A stretch of 64,000 nt of DNA, from positions 930,001-994,000 of the forward strand of contig NC_064654.1 of NCBI RefSeq assembly GCF_001723175.1. The letters are read 5' to 3'. This DNA is from Penicillium oxalicum (taxonomy: Eukaryota > Ascomycota > Eurotiomycetes > Eurotiales > Aspergillaceae). Below the pieces are notes generated by a model that was not told the DNA's origin, did not search any database, and worked only from the letters and a program-made list of their open reading frames with translations. The translations under genes and the position numbers were made by a program. Shown here piece after piece: positions 1-11,923 of the stretch (positions within the stretch are counted from its first letter, which is position 1; each line of letters starts with the position of its first letter).

Positions 1-46
1 CACGACTCACGTGTGACTAAAAGAAGATTTCTTGTAAGCTCTATCT

Positions 47-1102
47 CTAGGCCTTTGACCTCTGCGTTGAGTAGTCGTCATCCGTAGACATAAGCTGGAG
101 TGCACTGTCCCGATGGGCATTCTCTCGGCCAAGAAAAGAGCCCGGGTAAGTGATCACCAACACAACACCAGCCAAGGCCATGAGACAGGCATCGAAAATA
201 TATAAGAGGTATTCTCTCCGCATGATAAACCCATTGTTGCCCTCAACAAATTCAGCCACACGGAAGATTGATCGCACCAGAATCAGGAAGCAGGCAGCGT
301 ACAAAGCCCACATGATGGATTCCCACTTCTTGTCAAGTTCCCTGGCATGTGAAATGTCTCGAGAATTCCTCTTTACGCGCCAGTGGAACACGGCCGACAC
401 AATGACGAAAAACCCGAAGAAGAGAAGTTGGATCACGAGACCACCGATGACGATATTTGCACCCGTGTTCATCGCGGAGATTGATCCAGCGGCCATGTAT
501 CCACCACCTTGAAAAATCGATGTTAGTTGATGAAAACGGCTTAAAGGGCATAGGGAAGGTCTACATACCACCGCATTGGAGAAGGAACGATATCACATCC
601 CCGACCACGAATATCTTGGTCAGGTATCGAACGGACACAAGTGAGAACTGTTGACATTGGAGAGCTACAATGACTCTGCCGAGAGTCATATAGATTGAGG
701 CGGCAAAAAGCGGCGGCGCGACGAGAATAAGCATGGTCTGAACGATGTATGGACCAAGAGCCTTGGTGTCAAAGTGTGAGAAGATACGGGCAATATAGCC
801 CGCGCACTCAACTACAGTGGACGAATCAGAGTCAGCTTTCTAGAGCAATTTCAATCCGAGGCATATTCGAGTGCCGGACACATGGGATTCTCACAAAGTA
901 GGCCGATGATGAATGGTACAAAGAAATAAGTACCATGGCGCCAGAGTCGAAGGCCGTGTGCAAAAGTGATCACCAAGAAGATGACTGCAAAAATGGCTGC
1001 CGCCACTATTGAAGGGGTGTAGCGGTATAGCGCGAAATCGATACCTCCGTCGCTGGTAGTGGTGGACATAGTAGCGGCGGTCGGTAGGATGGGAATGAGC
1101 AC
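47..1102 (-). CDS. RTA1-like membrane protein (lipid-translocating exporter family)
   Basis: Three exons are inferred: 1102-895, 811-569 and 507-47 (introns 84 and 61 nt, GTGAGA..GTAG and GTATGT..CAAG). They join into a 303-residue protein with no internal stop. The sequence shows about seven hydrophobic helices and the family's hallmark stretches: LGPYIVQ near the middle, LTKIFVVGDVISFLLQ, the glycine run GGGGYM exactly at the exon 2/3 junction, and FRVAEFVEG followed by a YLLYIFDA helix. RTA1/RSB1-type proteins sit in the plasma membrane and are linked to export of long-chain bases and to resistance to toxic compounds; the substrate here is unknown. A second in-frame ATG at 1069 is an alternative start. 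The gene is divergent from the rhamnosidase gene across a 2.1-kb gap. Confidence 0.9.
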
Positions 1103-3202
1103 GGAGTGGGTGGAGTGGTGTTAAGCAGATGAGAGCAGACCACAAGATGGGGAAGAGACTTGATTTTGTATCAACTCCATATTTTCAGGAGAGCGATATC
1201 ATACTAAAATAGAAACTTAATTTTTCGCCTTCAACAGAAAATTTCCCTACAAATGGGCTTGCTATCGCCGAAAATGGAACAGAGCGAATGCGAGAATGCG
1301 AGAGTGCGAGAAAGCGAGAAAGCGCAATACGATAATACGAGCGGGACTTCGGGTTTCAGTGACGAAAAGATGCAAACTTTATTGGAGCCCCAGCGCCACA
1401 CCCGTGATTTTAGATTTGCACGGGACGGTCTTCTATGCTCTGCTCGACTCGATTTCCCTCGCAGCGTTTGAGTAGGTAATCCAGGAAGTCACTACAGAAC
1501 CGGATCGACCTGAAACAGATTCTGAATTTCACAGAGCTCAGCTATCTATTTAATATGCCGAAAATATCATATTTCAAAGAAAATACATAACTCTCTCTGT
1601 CATGCGAGAACGCTGTGTCCAATGTTTCCACGCTCTCAATGGTCTATCATACTCCTTTATCGACATGTTAGGCTGAGATAATGAGCGAAATCAAAGTAAG
1701 ATGACGGTCCGATTTCCACGAACAGCTGTGGAGACTTTGTCTGCGGATATCACCAGATGAGTGACAGCGTCCATTTAATCGCGATTTTGTTTCTCGCGTC
1801 AGGGCGTCCATACGTCTTTACCTGAGTGGAGCGGCCAATCAAGGGCCGGAGAAAGTTGGACCAGGAATGGAGTGATTCTCAGCCCTGTAGACAAAGTGGG
1901 CCTTCAATGACTATCGAGTACCGTTTCATCACTGTAGAAATTCACTGGAGGCAGCCAGATTTGCCTGTGGGGATTTTGTGGCTGTATAGACTATTCATAG
2001 ATTCTTATAACTTGGTTGACGAAATGCCCAAATTTGGGTGCAAAGGCGAAGATTTTCAGGGGCATTAAGGCACGCCTTGACGTCTACATGGCACACATGG
2101 CTAGCAAGATTTAGGCAGCAGGTGAGTCGAAGAAGGTCTTTTAAGCCAAAGAATATACTAAAAAATTTGGTGACGCTATGTAACAGACAGAAACACAGGT
2201 TTCAACTGAAGACACGCTCTCGCATTGAAACGCTTAAAAAGCACTGAAACCCTGCCAAAGGAGAGTTGGGAACTTTGTATTCACTAATATGGGATGCAAT
2301 TCTGCTGTCTGAGGAGTATTCAAACATCATCACTTGATTTGGATGCCTGCAGTGGAAAAACACCGTGCAAATTTGGAACCAGCTCCGAAGGCATGGGCGC
2401 CGGAGAATTTAGCCTCATACTGGCCGGCAAGGAGTCTAAAGCATAATACCCTATCATAGACAAATGAGGCAAGTAACAAGTCTTTCTGTTTCTTCCTCTT
2501 TTTTTTTCTTGGTGCAAAAATTGCGCATTTTAGGCCACAAACATCAGGGGGAAAAGGACATGTTTGAAGGCTCGGTTTAGAGTGTCAGGCGCATCATAGG
2601 GACCCCAACGGATATGCAAAAAAAGGATAAATAATACACCCAGATTATTCTTGCCAACTAGAGCATCTCTATTCTTTTTTTCCCTCGGCATGATTCCAGG
2701 AAGATCATCGAAGTTGGCTGAATTTCGTAACTTCCGCCCGCATGCAACCTAATTTGATGGTCCGCGCCGTCCGAATCTGCATGTTGCGGATCAGAGCCGC
2801 GCTAGTGAATTAACTGTAGAATATTCTGGGGCAACGCGTGGTAGGACGTTACATTAAAAAGAGACCCTGAATATCCACCATCCTCTCCTAAATCTTATTG
2901 ACCGCGTCATCCAGTACATCGAAAGGACATTTTCCGGATCTTGTGGAGCCCCCCTCGGTTTCGGCATTCTCGTTCGGCTGTGCTCGCATACTCGTATTGA
3001 CATGGAGTCCCAAATCCTGCGTGAACCAAGGGACCTCTCAGTGGGACTTGAACAAACCAATAAACGGCGACTCACAGACCCAAAAAGACTTGACAATCAA
3101 CTGTCAGATATAGTATAAAAAGAGCCTCATCTGCACGATTCAAGAGCGAAAATCACAGTTTTCTCGGACTTTACCCGCAAAGCCAGACAGAATTCGCTTG
3201 AA
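1103..3202. other. Intergenic region, no gene recognised
   Basis: This is the divergent spacer between the RTA1-like gene and the rhamnosidase gene. The only open frames are short and lack family resemblance or codon structure. A small imperfect GCGAGAA/GCGAGAG repeat lies around 1286-1322. The right end carries a TATA box listed separately. Confidence 0.6.
3114..3121 (+). promoter_or_regulatory. TATA box of the rhamnosidase gene
   Basis: The sequence TATAAAAA lies 89 bp upstream of the ATG at 3203, a normal distance for a fungal core promoter. The match is seen; its function is inferred. Confidence 0.5.
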
Positions 3203-5822
3203 ATGCATTTCTTCAAAATAGGCATAGGATTTCTGACCATTGGCCAAGCTGTGGTTGCGTCCTCATCTCCAGCATGCCACTTATCCAAGGCACCCTCTGA
3301 TCCCAACACCAGACTCAAGTCCGCCGATACTTCATTTCCAGAATACCGACCGCTCACGATAGCCACTGATTCCATATCCAAACCAAGGCCCATTACTACA
3401 AACACCTCTTTCAAGCTATCATCTGACGGCAAGACCCCTGGAGTGATAGTACTTGATTATGGAAAGGATATCGAAGGATATGGAACCTTTCATGTGAAAA
3501 GCCATTCAGGAAATACTTCGGTGTTCGAAATGAGCTACAGTGAGAGTCGAGCTCTACTAGACAATCACATGGTCAGTACTCTCCCTTGACGAGAAAGAAA
3601 TGGGTAGAGTACGAATTGGTAGCACAGAGAAAAGAGAGAAAAAAAAACTCAGCTGATTCTCCTCCTGTTAGGCCGATGGACCTCTCCCCTTATCCGCCGC
3701 AATGGACACGTATCGCATCAACCGCTTCAACGTCAGCGAATCGAAGACTTATACAAACCGTCTCATTCAAGGTGGATTGCGTTATCAGAAGCTCAATCTA
3801 TCCAGCGCAGGAGAGCTGGAGCTTTCGTTTGTTGGGTTTCTGCCATCCATTGACCCTAAGTCGACATCTGATCTCTCAGGCACGTTCGAGTGCTCTGATC
3901 CACTGATCAATCGAATTTGGGCTACCGGAGCTCGCACGGTGCAGCTCACTGAAATTGCCGCTGAAAGCCTGCCAGATTTCTGGGTCATCACCGACGAAGG
4001 GGCTTTAGTCGACAGCCTCGCTCCGCAACCGTTCGCGCAAGATTACGCCGCAACCATGACGACCTATGAGCTGAACTTCACGGTGAAACCAATTTCCAAT
4101 GGCTTTGGATTTACGGTTCTCAGCGATACACTCGGCAATGGAATCTACCTCTTGGTGGATGTTGTGAACGGGATTGTCTCTGCTCACGCCGGTTCCTCGG
4201 AGTGGAACTCTCCCACATTGACGTCTGCTGCTCTCCCCCAGTCGGTCACTCTAGACAACTGGCATGACGTTCATTGCGTGGTGAATCTTACTCAAATCTC
4301 GATTGAAATTAACTCCGTCTCGGTGCTGGAATTTTCTCAAACCTCGTCTTTCTACGGCTCTTTCGGACTGGGTGCATCATACACGCACGCGGCCGTGTTT
4401 ACGAACGTCTCTCTGACGGCTTTTGGTCAGCAGATGTACTATTCTTCCTTGACCGACAAGTCTGCTCTGGAAGACTTCCAACTGGGCACCAATCCATTGC
4501 CAGTCAGTGTTGATGGATCTCGTCGGGATCGAATTGCTTATGCAGGCGATCTTGACATTGCTGCAGGCGCGACATTTGCCAGCACTCATGGCCTCCAGTA
4601 CATCAACGGCTCAATTGCACTTCTGGGCTCATTCCAAGAGCTTCCAGGCTTTTTTGTCCCCACCGCCAAAGTCCAGCAGTTTCCTAGGACTTCAGATGTC
4701 CAGGCCAATGTGACCGGGTTGCTCAGTTACTCTTTCAGCCTTGCCAGTGCCATGGCTCAGTATTACTCTCACACGGGAGATACTTCCTTTTTACAGCACT
4801 GGGCGCCCCGGATAGCTCGTCTGTTTGATTGGGCCGACTCACAGATGCTACCGAATGGCCTCTTCAACGTGTCCAATGCGATGTTTGGTGGTGACTGGGA
4901 CTACTACGATCCTTCCCTCGATGGGGTCGTGGCAAAATTCAATCTTGTCTATGCCTATTCCTTGGCTCAATGGCTTCCCTTCATGGCTGATGGTGGACTG
5001 AATACCACGGTCTATGAGTCTCGCCTACAGTCCTTGCGAAGTGCAATCAACACTCATCTCTGGAGTGAGACCCTCCAAGCATTCTACCTTGCCGACTCTC
5101 ACCAGGATTTCTTTTCGCAGGAGGCCAATGCTTTGGCCATTCTGAGCGGAACCGCCAACACTACCCGGAGTCGTACGATTCTCTCGAGTATGAGTCGCGA
5201 TCTGTTGGTTCCCGCGGGTGCTCTCGCTTTCTCCAATTCCAGCGCTAGCAGTGGTTGGACCCAGAAGATCAGCCCTTATGCGTCTGGATATCACTTGAAA
5301 GCTGCGTTCCATGCCAATGACACTTTAACCGCCAAGCATCTTCTCAACACCATCTGGGAGACAATGAGTGACCCCAAGCATGCCAACTACACGGGCTGTA
5401 CGTGGGAGACCCTCAATGCAGATGGAACCCCCGGACTTGGAGATTCCACATCTCTTTGTCACACGTGGGGTTCGGGACCAACTGCCGATTTGTCTCGCCA
5501 TGTACTTGGTGTGCAAACGGTCACCCCTGGGTTTAAAACATGGAAGGTTGCTCCACAGACATTGGATCTGAACTGGGCCCGGGGTGCGCACCCAACTCCC
5601 CTTGGCCCTATACAAGTACATTGGCGCTTCGATTCCGAGGGGTTGTTCTTTATGAATGTCACCGCTCCGGCAAATACCCAGGGCACCATTTACCTGCCGA
5701 GCAACATGGCCAAGCCTTTAAAGACGTGCCGGGTGGTCTATGGCAGCAAGGTTGAGAAATCTTGCGCAGAATCCTTCACCGTTTGTGGGGGCCAGACATT
5801 TACCTTTCAGCAAATGAGTTGA
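3203..5822 (+). CDS. Secreted alpha-L-rhamnosidase, GH78 family
   Basis: Two exons, 3203-3571 and 3672-5822 (100-nt intron GTCAGT..GTTAG, phase 0), encode 839 residues. The N-terminus has a signal peptide (hydrophobic run, likely cut after about residue 20). The intron joins the ADGPLPLSAA segment to DTYRINRFN, as expected for fungal GH78 beta-sandwich domains. The (alpha/alpha)6 catalytic region includes DGSRRDR at 404-410, followed by YAGDL, which is the conserved acidic motif of fungal GH78 enzymes. Many N-glycosylation sequons support secretion. Residues of roughly 238-373 form an inserted beta-rich segment (see findings). The enzyme would release terminal rhamnose from glycosides or pectic polymers outside the cell; the exact substrate cannot be read from sequence. 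Confidence 0.9.
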
Positions 5823-7038
5823 TTTTCTTAAGGGACAGATCTCAACGGGGGAAACAAAACTCGGTGTTGTAAAATCAAAACATTTTTCTTGTCGTGCAGA
5901 ATGTTGATCCGTACGTTTTTCGTGTGACTTGAAGATCTCTGTGTCCAGTCTCCGTCTTGAGCTAGAGTTCTCACACTGTACAAAGACCTGCACTCATTAG
6001 GCGTGCTCTGCCTACTTTGCAAAACACCGGCAATTTTTCTTCTGTTGACGCGGCTCTCAATAAATTAGGCTGACACTGGTCTGACACCTTTCAGCAAGGT
6101 GGGTTATAACCTTACTCTTGACAAGTTCAAGGCAGACTCGTCCGCATTTATTCACATCAAATACATCCCCCGGGGGCCGATACCGAGTTTTCGGCCAGTA
6201 TATGTTATCTCTTACCGGCTGAATTGTCTGTATTATTTATGGATTTCACCTTTTCACGCTTCTTTGCTACGGAATTGGCCTTGAAAGAGAGATACTTAAA
6301 GCATAGTGCGTGTTAGGGTTCGAGCAACACGATGTGTGAATATCAGAGGGACGATAAGCTAGTCAACGCTCTATCGTTGCTTGAGCCCTGTTTTTGATCC
6401 TTTCTACATTGTATACCTCTGCTGACTTTCTCCATTAGCATTGACGTATTGATGCTGCCTTCATTAGGGTATGACATGAAAAGCAGACGCGTGCTTGTAC
6501 CTAGCCTTGTGAGTCGCGGTAAATATGACGACCGTTGTGGACAGACGGAAGGAATCGTGTGGCTACGGAGTTTTGAGAATCAAATTAAGCACAAATAGGA
6601 TTGTGAGAAACTATTGTAACGATCGAAGTCAGAAAAATAGAAGATAATGATAGGCTTGATCGATTCGTGAAGAAGGCTGAGAAAGATCCGTCCGCCTCGT
6701 GACCATCCGAATCGATGTGTTGGCCCTGTAGATCAAGGTAATGAACTTCTATGATATTTTCTTATCCTGCCAGACTTCGAGGGTGTTTGAGGCCCATGCT
6801 GCTTAGTGCGCAAGCTTCTTCGGTTCCTGAGGTTCGAGCATAGCTGTGGTCTTGTTGACGTTTGATTGTGTAATATCTCGCGGGCCATGCCCCGAAAAAG
6901 TATAGGCACGTGTTTTGGAAAGCCGCTCTCTTACCTCGACGGCTACTCAGTCTATCCCACGTAAGAACCTCACGTCAATACACCTTCGACCATCTCTAAA
7001 ACAATCAACGCGCCTCCAATGTCATCCTCATACTCCCA
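5823..7038. other. Intergenic region, no gene recognised
   Basis: The 3' flank of the rhamnosidase gene and the upstream region of the kinase-like gene. Only short unsupported open frames are present and no RNA gene was recognised. Confidence 0.6.
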
Positions 7039-7922
7039 ATGGTTCCGCAAGGGTTTGACCCTGGGGCAATTATCTCCCTTGACAAACCTGCCCCGTCGCG
7101 ATGGGAACTTCTCGAAAAAGTGAACGAGCATGACTATCAGGTGACCAAGGAGGAGCACGATGATAATGGTTCCCGCTCTTTCGCAACAGCCAGATACCTG
7201 TGCTGCGATCCCAAAACCCGGAGTAGAAAGGCCTTCATGCGCATCTACATGCAAGTTCCCCACCGGAAGACTGAAATGGATGATGCAGATACTAGAAGCC
7301 AACAAGCCACAATGTACCATCCTAGGGAGCTGATCGCTTACTTGGATCTCACTGAAAAGGGCTCGACCGAGACACCACGGCTTCTCGGATACAAGATTGA
7401 TAAACAGGATCGCTCAGGGCTCGTGCCGGGTGGTTTCATGATCTGGCTTGTGTGGGAGATCGTTCCGGGCTGCGCCTCGGAGACAGTAATGGTGCTGAAC
7501 CATTTTGGGCTCTTGACAGCCACGAGAGGGAGCAAGTTCGCTTGGCCTTTCTCGAAACTATATCGTAAGTCAATTCTTCGTCTGTGCTCGATATTGGGGT
7601 CTAAATTACTGTCAACTTTGTAGCAAACTGCACAAGAATGGATGGGGCCCCCGTGTGGGTGGCGCACATTGCCTCATTTGGCACCGGGAGGCACAAAAGC
7701 TGTACGTTCCTGTCCGATGATCTCAGGGCCACAGGGCGACAAGTCCGCTAACTTACTTCGAAAAGCTACGTTATCGGACCATTCGGTAAGGCCGGCAAGC
7801 TCGAGCGTCCCATACATTTTGATGCCAAGTGGATTGCGCATTTCGAACTCGCCAAGCCAGAGCCCTCTACGAATGTATTTGATAGTGATTGGGATGGAGA
7901 TACCTCACGCTGGCAGTGGTAG
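7039..7922 (+). pseudogene. Fungal kinase-like (APH/protein-kinase fold) gene with a frameshift
   Basis: Three exons are inferred: 7039-7564, 7624-7701 and 7766-7922 (introns GTAAGT..TGTAG and GTACGT..AAAG). The protein resembles the degenerate kinase-like proteins common in moulds: an N-terminal lobe, a helix with EREQVRLAFLETI and a strand with HCLIWHREAQKLYVIGPF. In exon 1 the frame breaks at about 7465-7470. Upstream reads ...WEIVPG, and the continuation LRLGDSNGAEPFWAL is in the frame one base back, so one base (probably a G in the GGG run) is missing. The motif expected to hold the metal-binding aspartate reads IGPF, so catalysis is doubtful even if the frame were intact. It could be a true pseudogene or a sequencing error. 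It is convergent with the next gene, with 71 bp between stops. Confidence 0.7.
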
Positions 7923-7993
7923 TCGAGGAAGTATCGGAATTAATATTGGTCTCTTTTCCATGTGATATTCGGTGAAGAGACTTTGTTGCTTTA

Positions 7994-8866
7994 CTACAAC
8001 GGCACTGTCCACTTCTGAGTCCGCATGCCTTGGGTAGTGTCGAAGTCCGAGTCCGCGAGGGCCAATATACCAATATGGTAGAGACTCTGACACAATGAAA
8101 CCCTTTTGCCTGAGAAAGTTCCATTGTCGCTATTTTGAATCACCGGGGAGTATTCCAGTGCCCAATATCGGCCGACTTCCACCTTTCGAAGAAAGATTGT
8201 TTGCTCATATGTAGTCAGGAACCCATACTTAAGTCGGAACTCCAACATGTACTCTGCAATCTGGCCTACATTTGTGCGTCAGCTTACAGTTATTCCGTCT
8301 AACAGCTCATCAAACTCACCGAGTACATGCCGAAAGCCGTATACATTTAGTCCCGACTCAAATTCGATGATCAACTTGTCAAGGTTGTGCTCGCAAATCC
8401 ATGGCACTTTGACTTCTCCCACAACCTTTGCTTTATGAGCTGAGGTCACAAGCACAAAGTCAGGGGACATTTTGTATCCTGGATATGGAGGCAAAGCGCC
8501 CTTTGAGGTCCCAAACTTGAGATCATGGTTTTGAGCAGCAAATACAGCCCCCAGAGCTGTTCCTGCCCGTCCCTCAAGTCTGCCTTGCACGCCACGCTCG
8601 TCGCTCACGAGCACTTGCTCCTCGTGAACTGAACCGGCGAGTGAATTGGCCGTCAGTTTGGACGCTATTTTGCGCAGGTTCCATGTCTGATTGTTGTAGG
8701 TGTGCGCGACTTCTGTGTTGAAATTGATCCATTTTCGCAAAGCTCCGATGAACTCAATCTGGTGAAGAGCATGTCTGACTGTGCGGCGAGCTGAAATGTC
8801 GAGGTGAGGGAGAGGTTCGAGCAGGAGGGCGGGCCCATTATACCCGTACGTGACTGTGAGTGCCAT
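7994..8866 (-). CDS. Hypothetical protein with PD-(D/E)XK nuclease-like motif
   Basis: Two exons, 8866-8320 and 8265-7994 (54-nt intron GTGAGT..TGTAG), encode 272 residues; the splice joins GFRHVLG to QIAEYMLEFRLKYGFLTT without a break. The middle of the protein has PDFVLVT followed about ten residues later by VVGEVKVPW. The spacing PD...ExK, preceded by a helix with conserved Glu, is that of the PD-(D/E)XK nuclease-like fold. Similar proteins of unknown function are widespread in Aspergillus and Penicillium, often near kinase-like genes. The motif is seen; the nuclease assignment is inference and could equally reflect an inactive fold. Its tail-to-tail neighbour is the frameshifted kinase-like gene. 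Confidence 0.7.
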
Positions 8867-9114
8867 GATGAGGCAGCTACAACATGCCTCTTGATAAAAG
8901 TTACAAGCTCAGGGTCTGATAGAAATGTATTAATTTGAATCGTTGATGAAAAAAAGAAAGTCAGCAGTATCAAAGTAAGCTGCAACGGTGAAGAAGTCCT
9001 GTTGTTTATCCCGCACACAGGGGTGCCTTCCTCATATGAATACACTCATTCTTCATGCCACCCGCAGAAGAAAGACGTTCAAAAAAAAAGAGAAATAATC
9101 ATAACATCATACAT

Positions 9115-11020
9115 TTAATCCTCCCTTCCATACGCCCTGAGCGCCGGGCCTTGCCACTTGTGTCGTCCACGAACAACCCAGTCAACGCAGGCAAAGAGCA
9201 TCACGAAGCCAAGCACCGGTCCGGCATAGTTCATATTCTCCGCCGTGACCGGCAGAGATGGTGGGAAAGGGAGGAACACCACAAAGTAGCTCGTGAAAAG
9301 AATAGCCACCAGGTTCACCGCAAGACCAAATTTCCCCATGGTGAAAGATCCCTGTGGAATGTCCCGAGGCGATGTGAAGCGCTTGTAGACGAGCAGCACG
9401 AGAGGAATCAGATAGGAAATATAGAGACCGAGGGTTCCTAGAGAGAGAATGGCGTTGAAGGCGGCTGTCGATCCAATCTGGATGAAGGAGAGGCCAAAGA
9501 GACACGAGGCCACTAGACAGAGCGCACGAATGGGGATCTTGTAGGTTGAATCGACCACGGCGAAGAAGTCGGAAAAGGGCAGGCCGTTGTCTCGAGCAAA
9601 AGCCCAGGTGAGTCGTGTCACGGATGCGTAGCTGTTGAAGAGTGCGATCCAGCCGGGCATCATTCCAAGAGCCATCAACACAAAGGTCACTGTCTTGGAC
9701 CCCGTCGCTTGGTAGGCGATTTGAATAATTGGAAATCCCGTCGGTGTAGTCAACGCTTCGGTGTAATCACCCATGCAGTAAAGGATGGTGATCAGGTAGC
9801 AGAATGCAAAGACTCCGTTGATCAAAGTGCCCCAGATCATGGAACGAGGAATCACGACCTTGGCGTTTTTGACTTCTTCGGCCATGTGAATGACACCGTC
9901 GATTCCTGTTTGTAGAGCGTCTTTAGTTGATTGTGCCTTATATCAAATAGTGAGTTGGCACTGGCCACGTACCTCCTAGAGGGGTGAGGACACCCAAGAG
10001 TCCAATGGAAAAGACCACGCCAGGATCGGTCCAGCCACTCAGTCCACTGACAAAAGTATTCCAAACAAACTCGTCCGGGTTTCGAGGCGCCAAAGTGACA
10101 AGCACCGCGATCGTGACGGGCAGAAAGACCACATGCATGATTCCGGCGACGATCTCAATACTTCCGAGCAGTCGACGGGCAAAGACGTTCATAGTGAGCG
10201 GCACAAGAGCAATCAACCACATGAGAAGAGTGCCTCGCCATCTCACAAGCTCGTATTCTGGATGGGCCAATACCACCAGGCCTTGGATTTGATTTCCAAC
10301 GAAGAAAGGCGCTACACAACTACCGGCAGCCCATGCAAAGACAGTCACCCATCCTTGGTATGATCAGCATTCGTGAGAGAGAGAGAGAGAGAGTGTGTGT
10401 GTGTGTGTGTGGTAAAAAAAAAGAAAAGACACTCGATCGGTCTTGAGAAATCAAACAAGCTCACCTTGAAAGAAACTGAGAAATCGCTTGCCTCGAGGCG
10501 CAAGAAAATAAGTCCAGTGATACTGGGCGCCTGCGGTCGGATGTCTTTAGGCAAAACGGTAAGCGATGAGCACTAGCGTACTCTCAGCTCTGGGCTTAGG
10601 CACATACATAGAAGCGAGCTCCGCAAGAGAACAGGCAATTGTGAGATTTCCTATAGTGCTGAGGATAATCCCGTAGACGATCACCGCAGGACCGCCGTTG
10701 AACAGTCCCGAGAGCAAACTGCCACCAGCGCCCTCCCACGAAGCAAGAAGACACGTCGAGAATGCCACGGATGAGAAGAAATTGATATATCTCTGTTGAA
10801 AAAATTGAAGAGACAAAGATTAGAGTCTGTCCCGTCTACTTCCACAGCATCGAACGGTATCTTGAAAAATACTTACATCAAGCTGGTTTTTCTGACGCAA
10901 GGTGACGCTCCCGTAGGCATCATTCGCACTTCCCGTTGCGAGTGGCTCTACACGAAGCGCCGAACCATTCTTGAGCTCGATGTCTCCTTCCATGATGGAA
11001 TTTGTGAGCGAGGATTTCAA
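9115..11020 (-). CDS. Amino-acid/GABA permease, APC superfamily
   Basis: Five exons fit without stops: 11020-10877, 10792-10608, 10544-10465, 10353-9973 and 9920-9115, giving 531 residues. The junctions restore family motifs: the exon 2/3 joint makes ELASIHPTAGAQYHW, exon 3/4 FFQGWVTVFAWA, exon 4/5 GDALQTGIDGVIHMAEE. About twelve hydrophobic helices are visible. It resembles the fungal Uga4/choline-GABA permease branch of APC transporters in the plasma membrane; substrate specificity is not readable. Intron 3 (10464-10354) contains a (CA)n(CT)n microsatellite next to its acceptor. A later ATG at 10990 is an alternative start. Confidence 0.9.
10373..10412. repeat. Compound microsatellite (GA)n(GT)n
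   Basis: An uninterrupted GA dinucleotide run of about 9 units is followed directly by a GT run of about 9-10 units. On the minus strand it reads (AC)n(TC)n and lies inside intron 3 of the permease, where it acts as the pyrimidine-rich stretch upstream of the acceptor at 10354. Confidence 0.9.
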
Positions 11021-11923
11021 CTGAGTGTGAGAGGCAAGAAGACAAAAGAAAAAGGAAGAATCTAAAGCTGCACCGAGTGAGAGAAAAAGAAAGAGAGACT
11101 AGCCTTGAGCCAGAATCCAGCCCAAAAGTACGCGATAGTACATTTTGCCTCTTCGCTGTCGAAGAACAAGGATCCGACAGGGATTTCCACTGCATACTCA
11201 ATTCAAAACAAGCGGTTCAAAGACTTGCATGCGTGCATTCGCACGTCGTCAAGAAAGATCCTGGCTAGCTTCGGCGCTGGGCCGTGCCACTTGCATTCGA
11301 CTCCAGCATGCTATACCAGTCCAACCAATCGACGAAGAATCACCAGAGGCGAAGAACTTTCTACCCCAGTCGCAGCGGTGCGGCCCAGCTTCCGTTTTGA
11401 TCGTTCATTAACAGGGTTGCATCAATGCGCCGTAAGCGAATGAGCCGGTCGAGTCACTAGCGGCTAGGCACTGCGTGTGTGTCGAGTATCCAATACCCCA
11501 AAGATTGCTCTTGGCTCTGGGTTGGTCGGTCTCTTGGACAGAGAGTAATTAAAGGAAGGGAGATGCAATCAATGGGGTCTCTGATCATAAAAGCATACTA
11601 TTCCTGCGCAAAATCAAATACATGCGCACAATGCCTCTGTTTAGAGATGACAATGGTGTTGTGAGTTAGCTTTCTAAACCTGCGCCGGTCAGACGAGAAT
11701 GGAAAATGAACAGGGGGCCACATGAACCGGGGGCCGGACCTGAGGAAGTGAATAGACCAGGGTACGGAGTTTTTTTTTTTTTTCTCACAAGGCAAGATTG
11801 AAGATGACAATAAGCAAATATTCCTCAGAGTGTGGAAGATGCTGTAGGAAATCTTCGTTTAAAGTGGAAGACTTACGCTCATCCACAACTCTCAAACTAT
11901 CGTGACATGGAAATGATTCCACA
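11021..11923. other. Divergent intergenic region
   Basis: Promoter space between the permease (-) and the rhodopsin-family gene (+). The open frames here are short and unsupported. A run of T (about 11769-11782) is the only simple feature. Confidence 0.6.
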
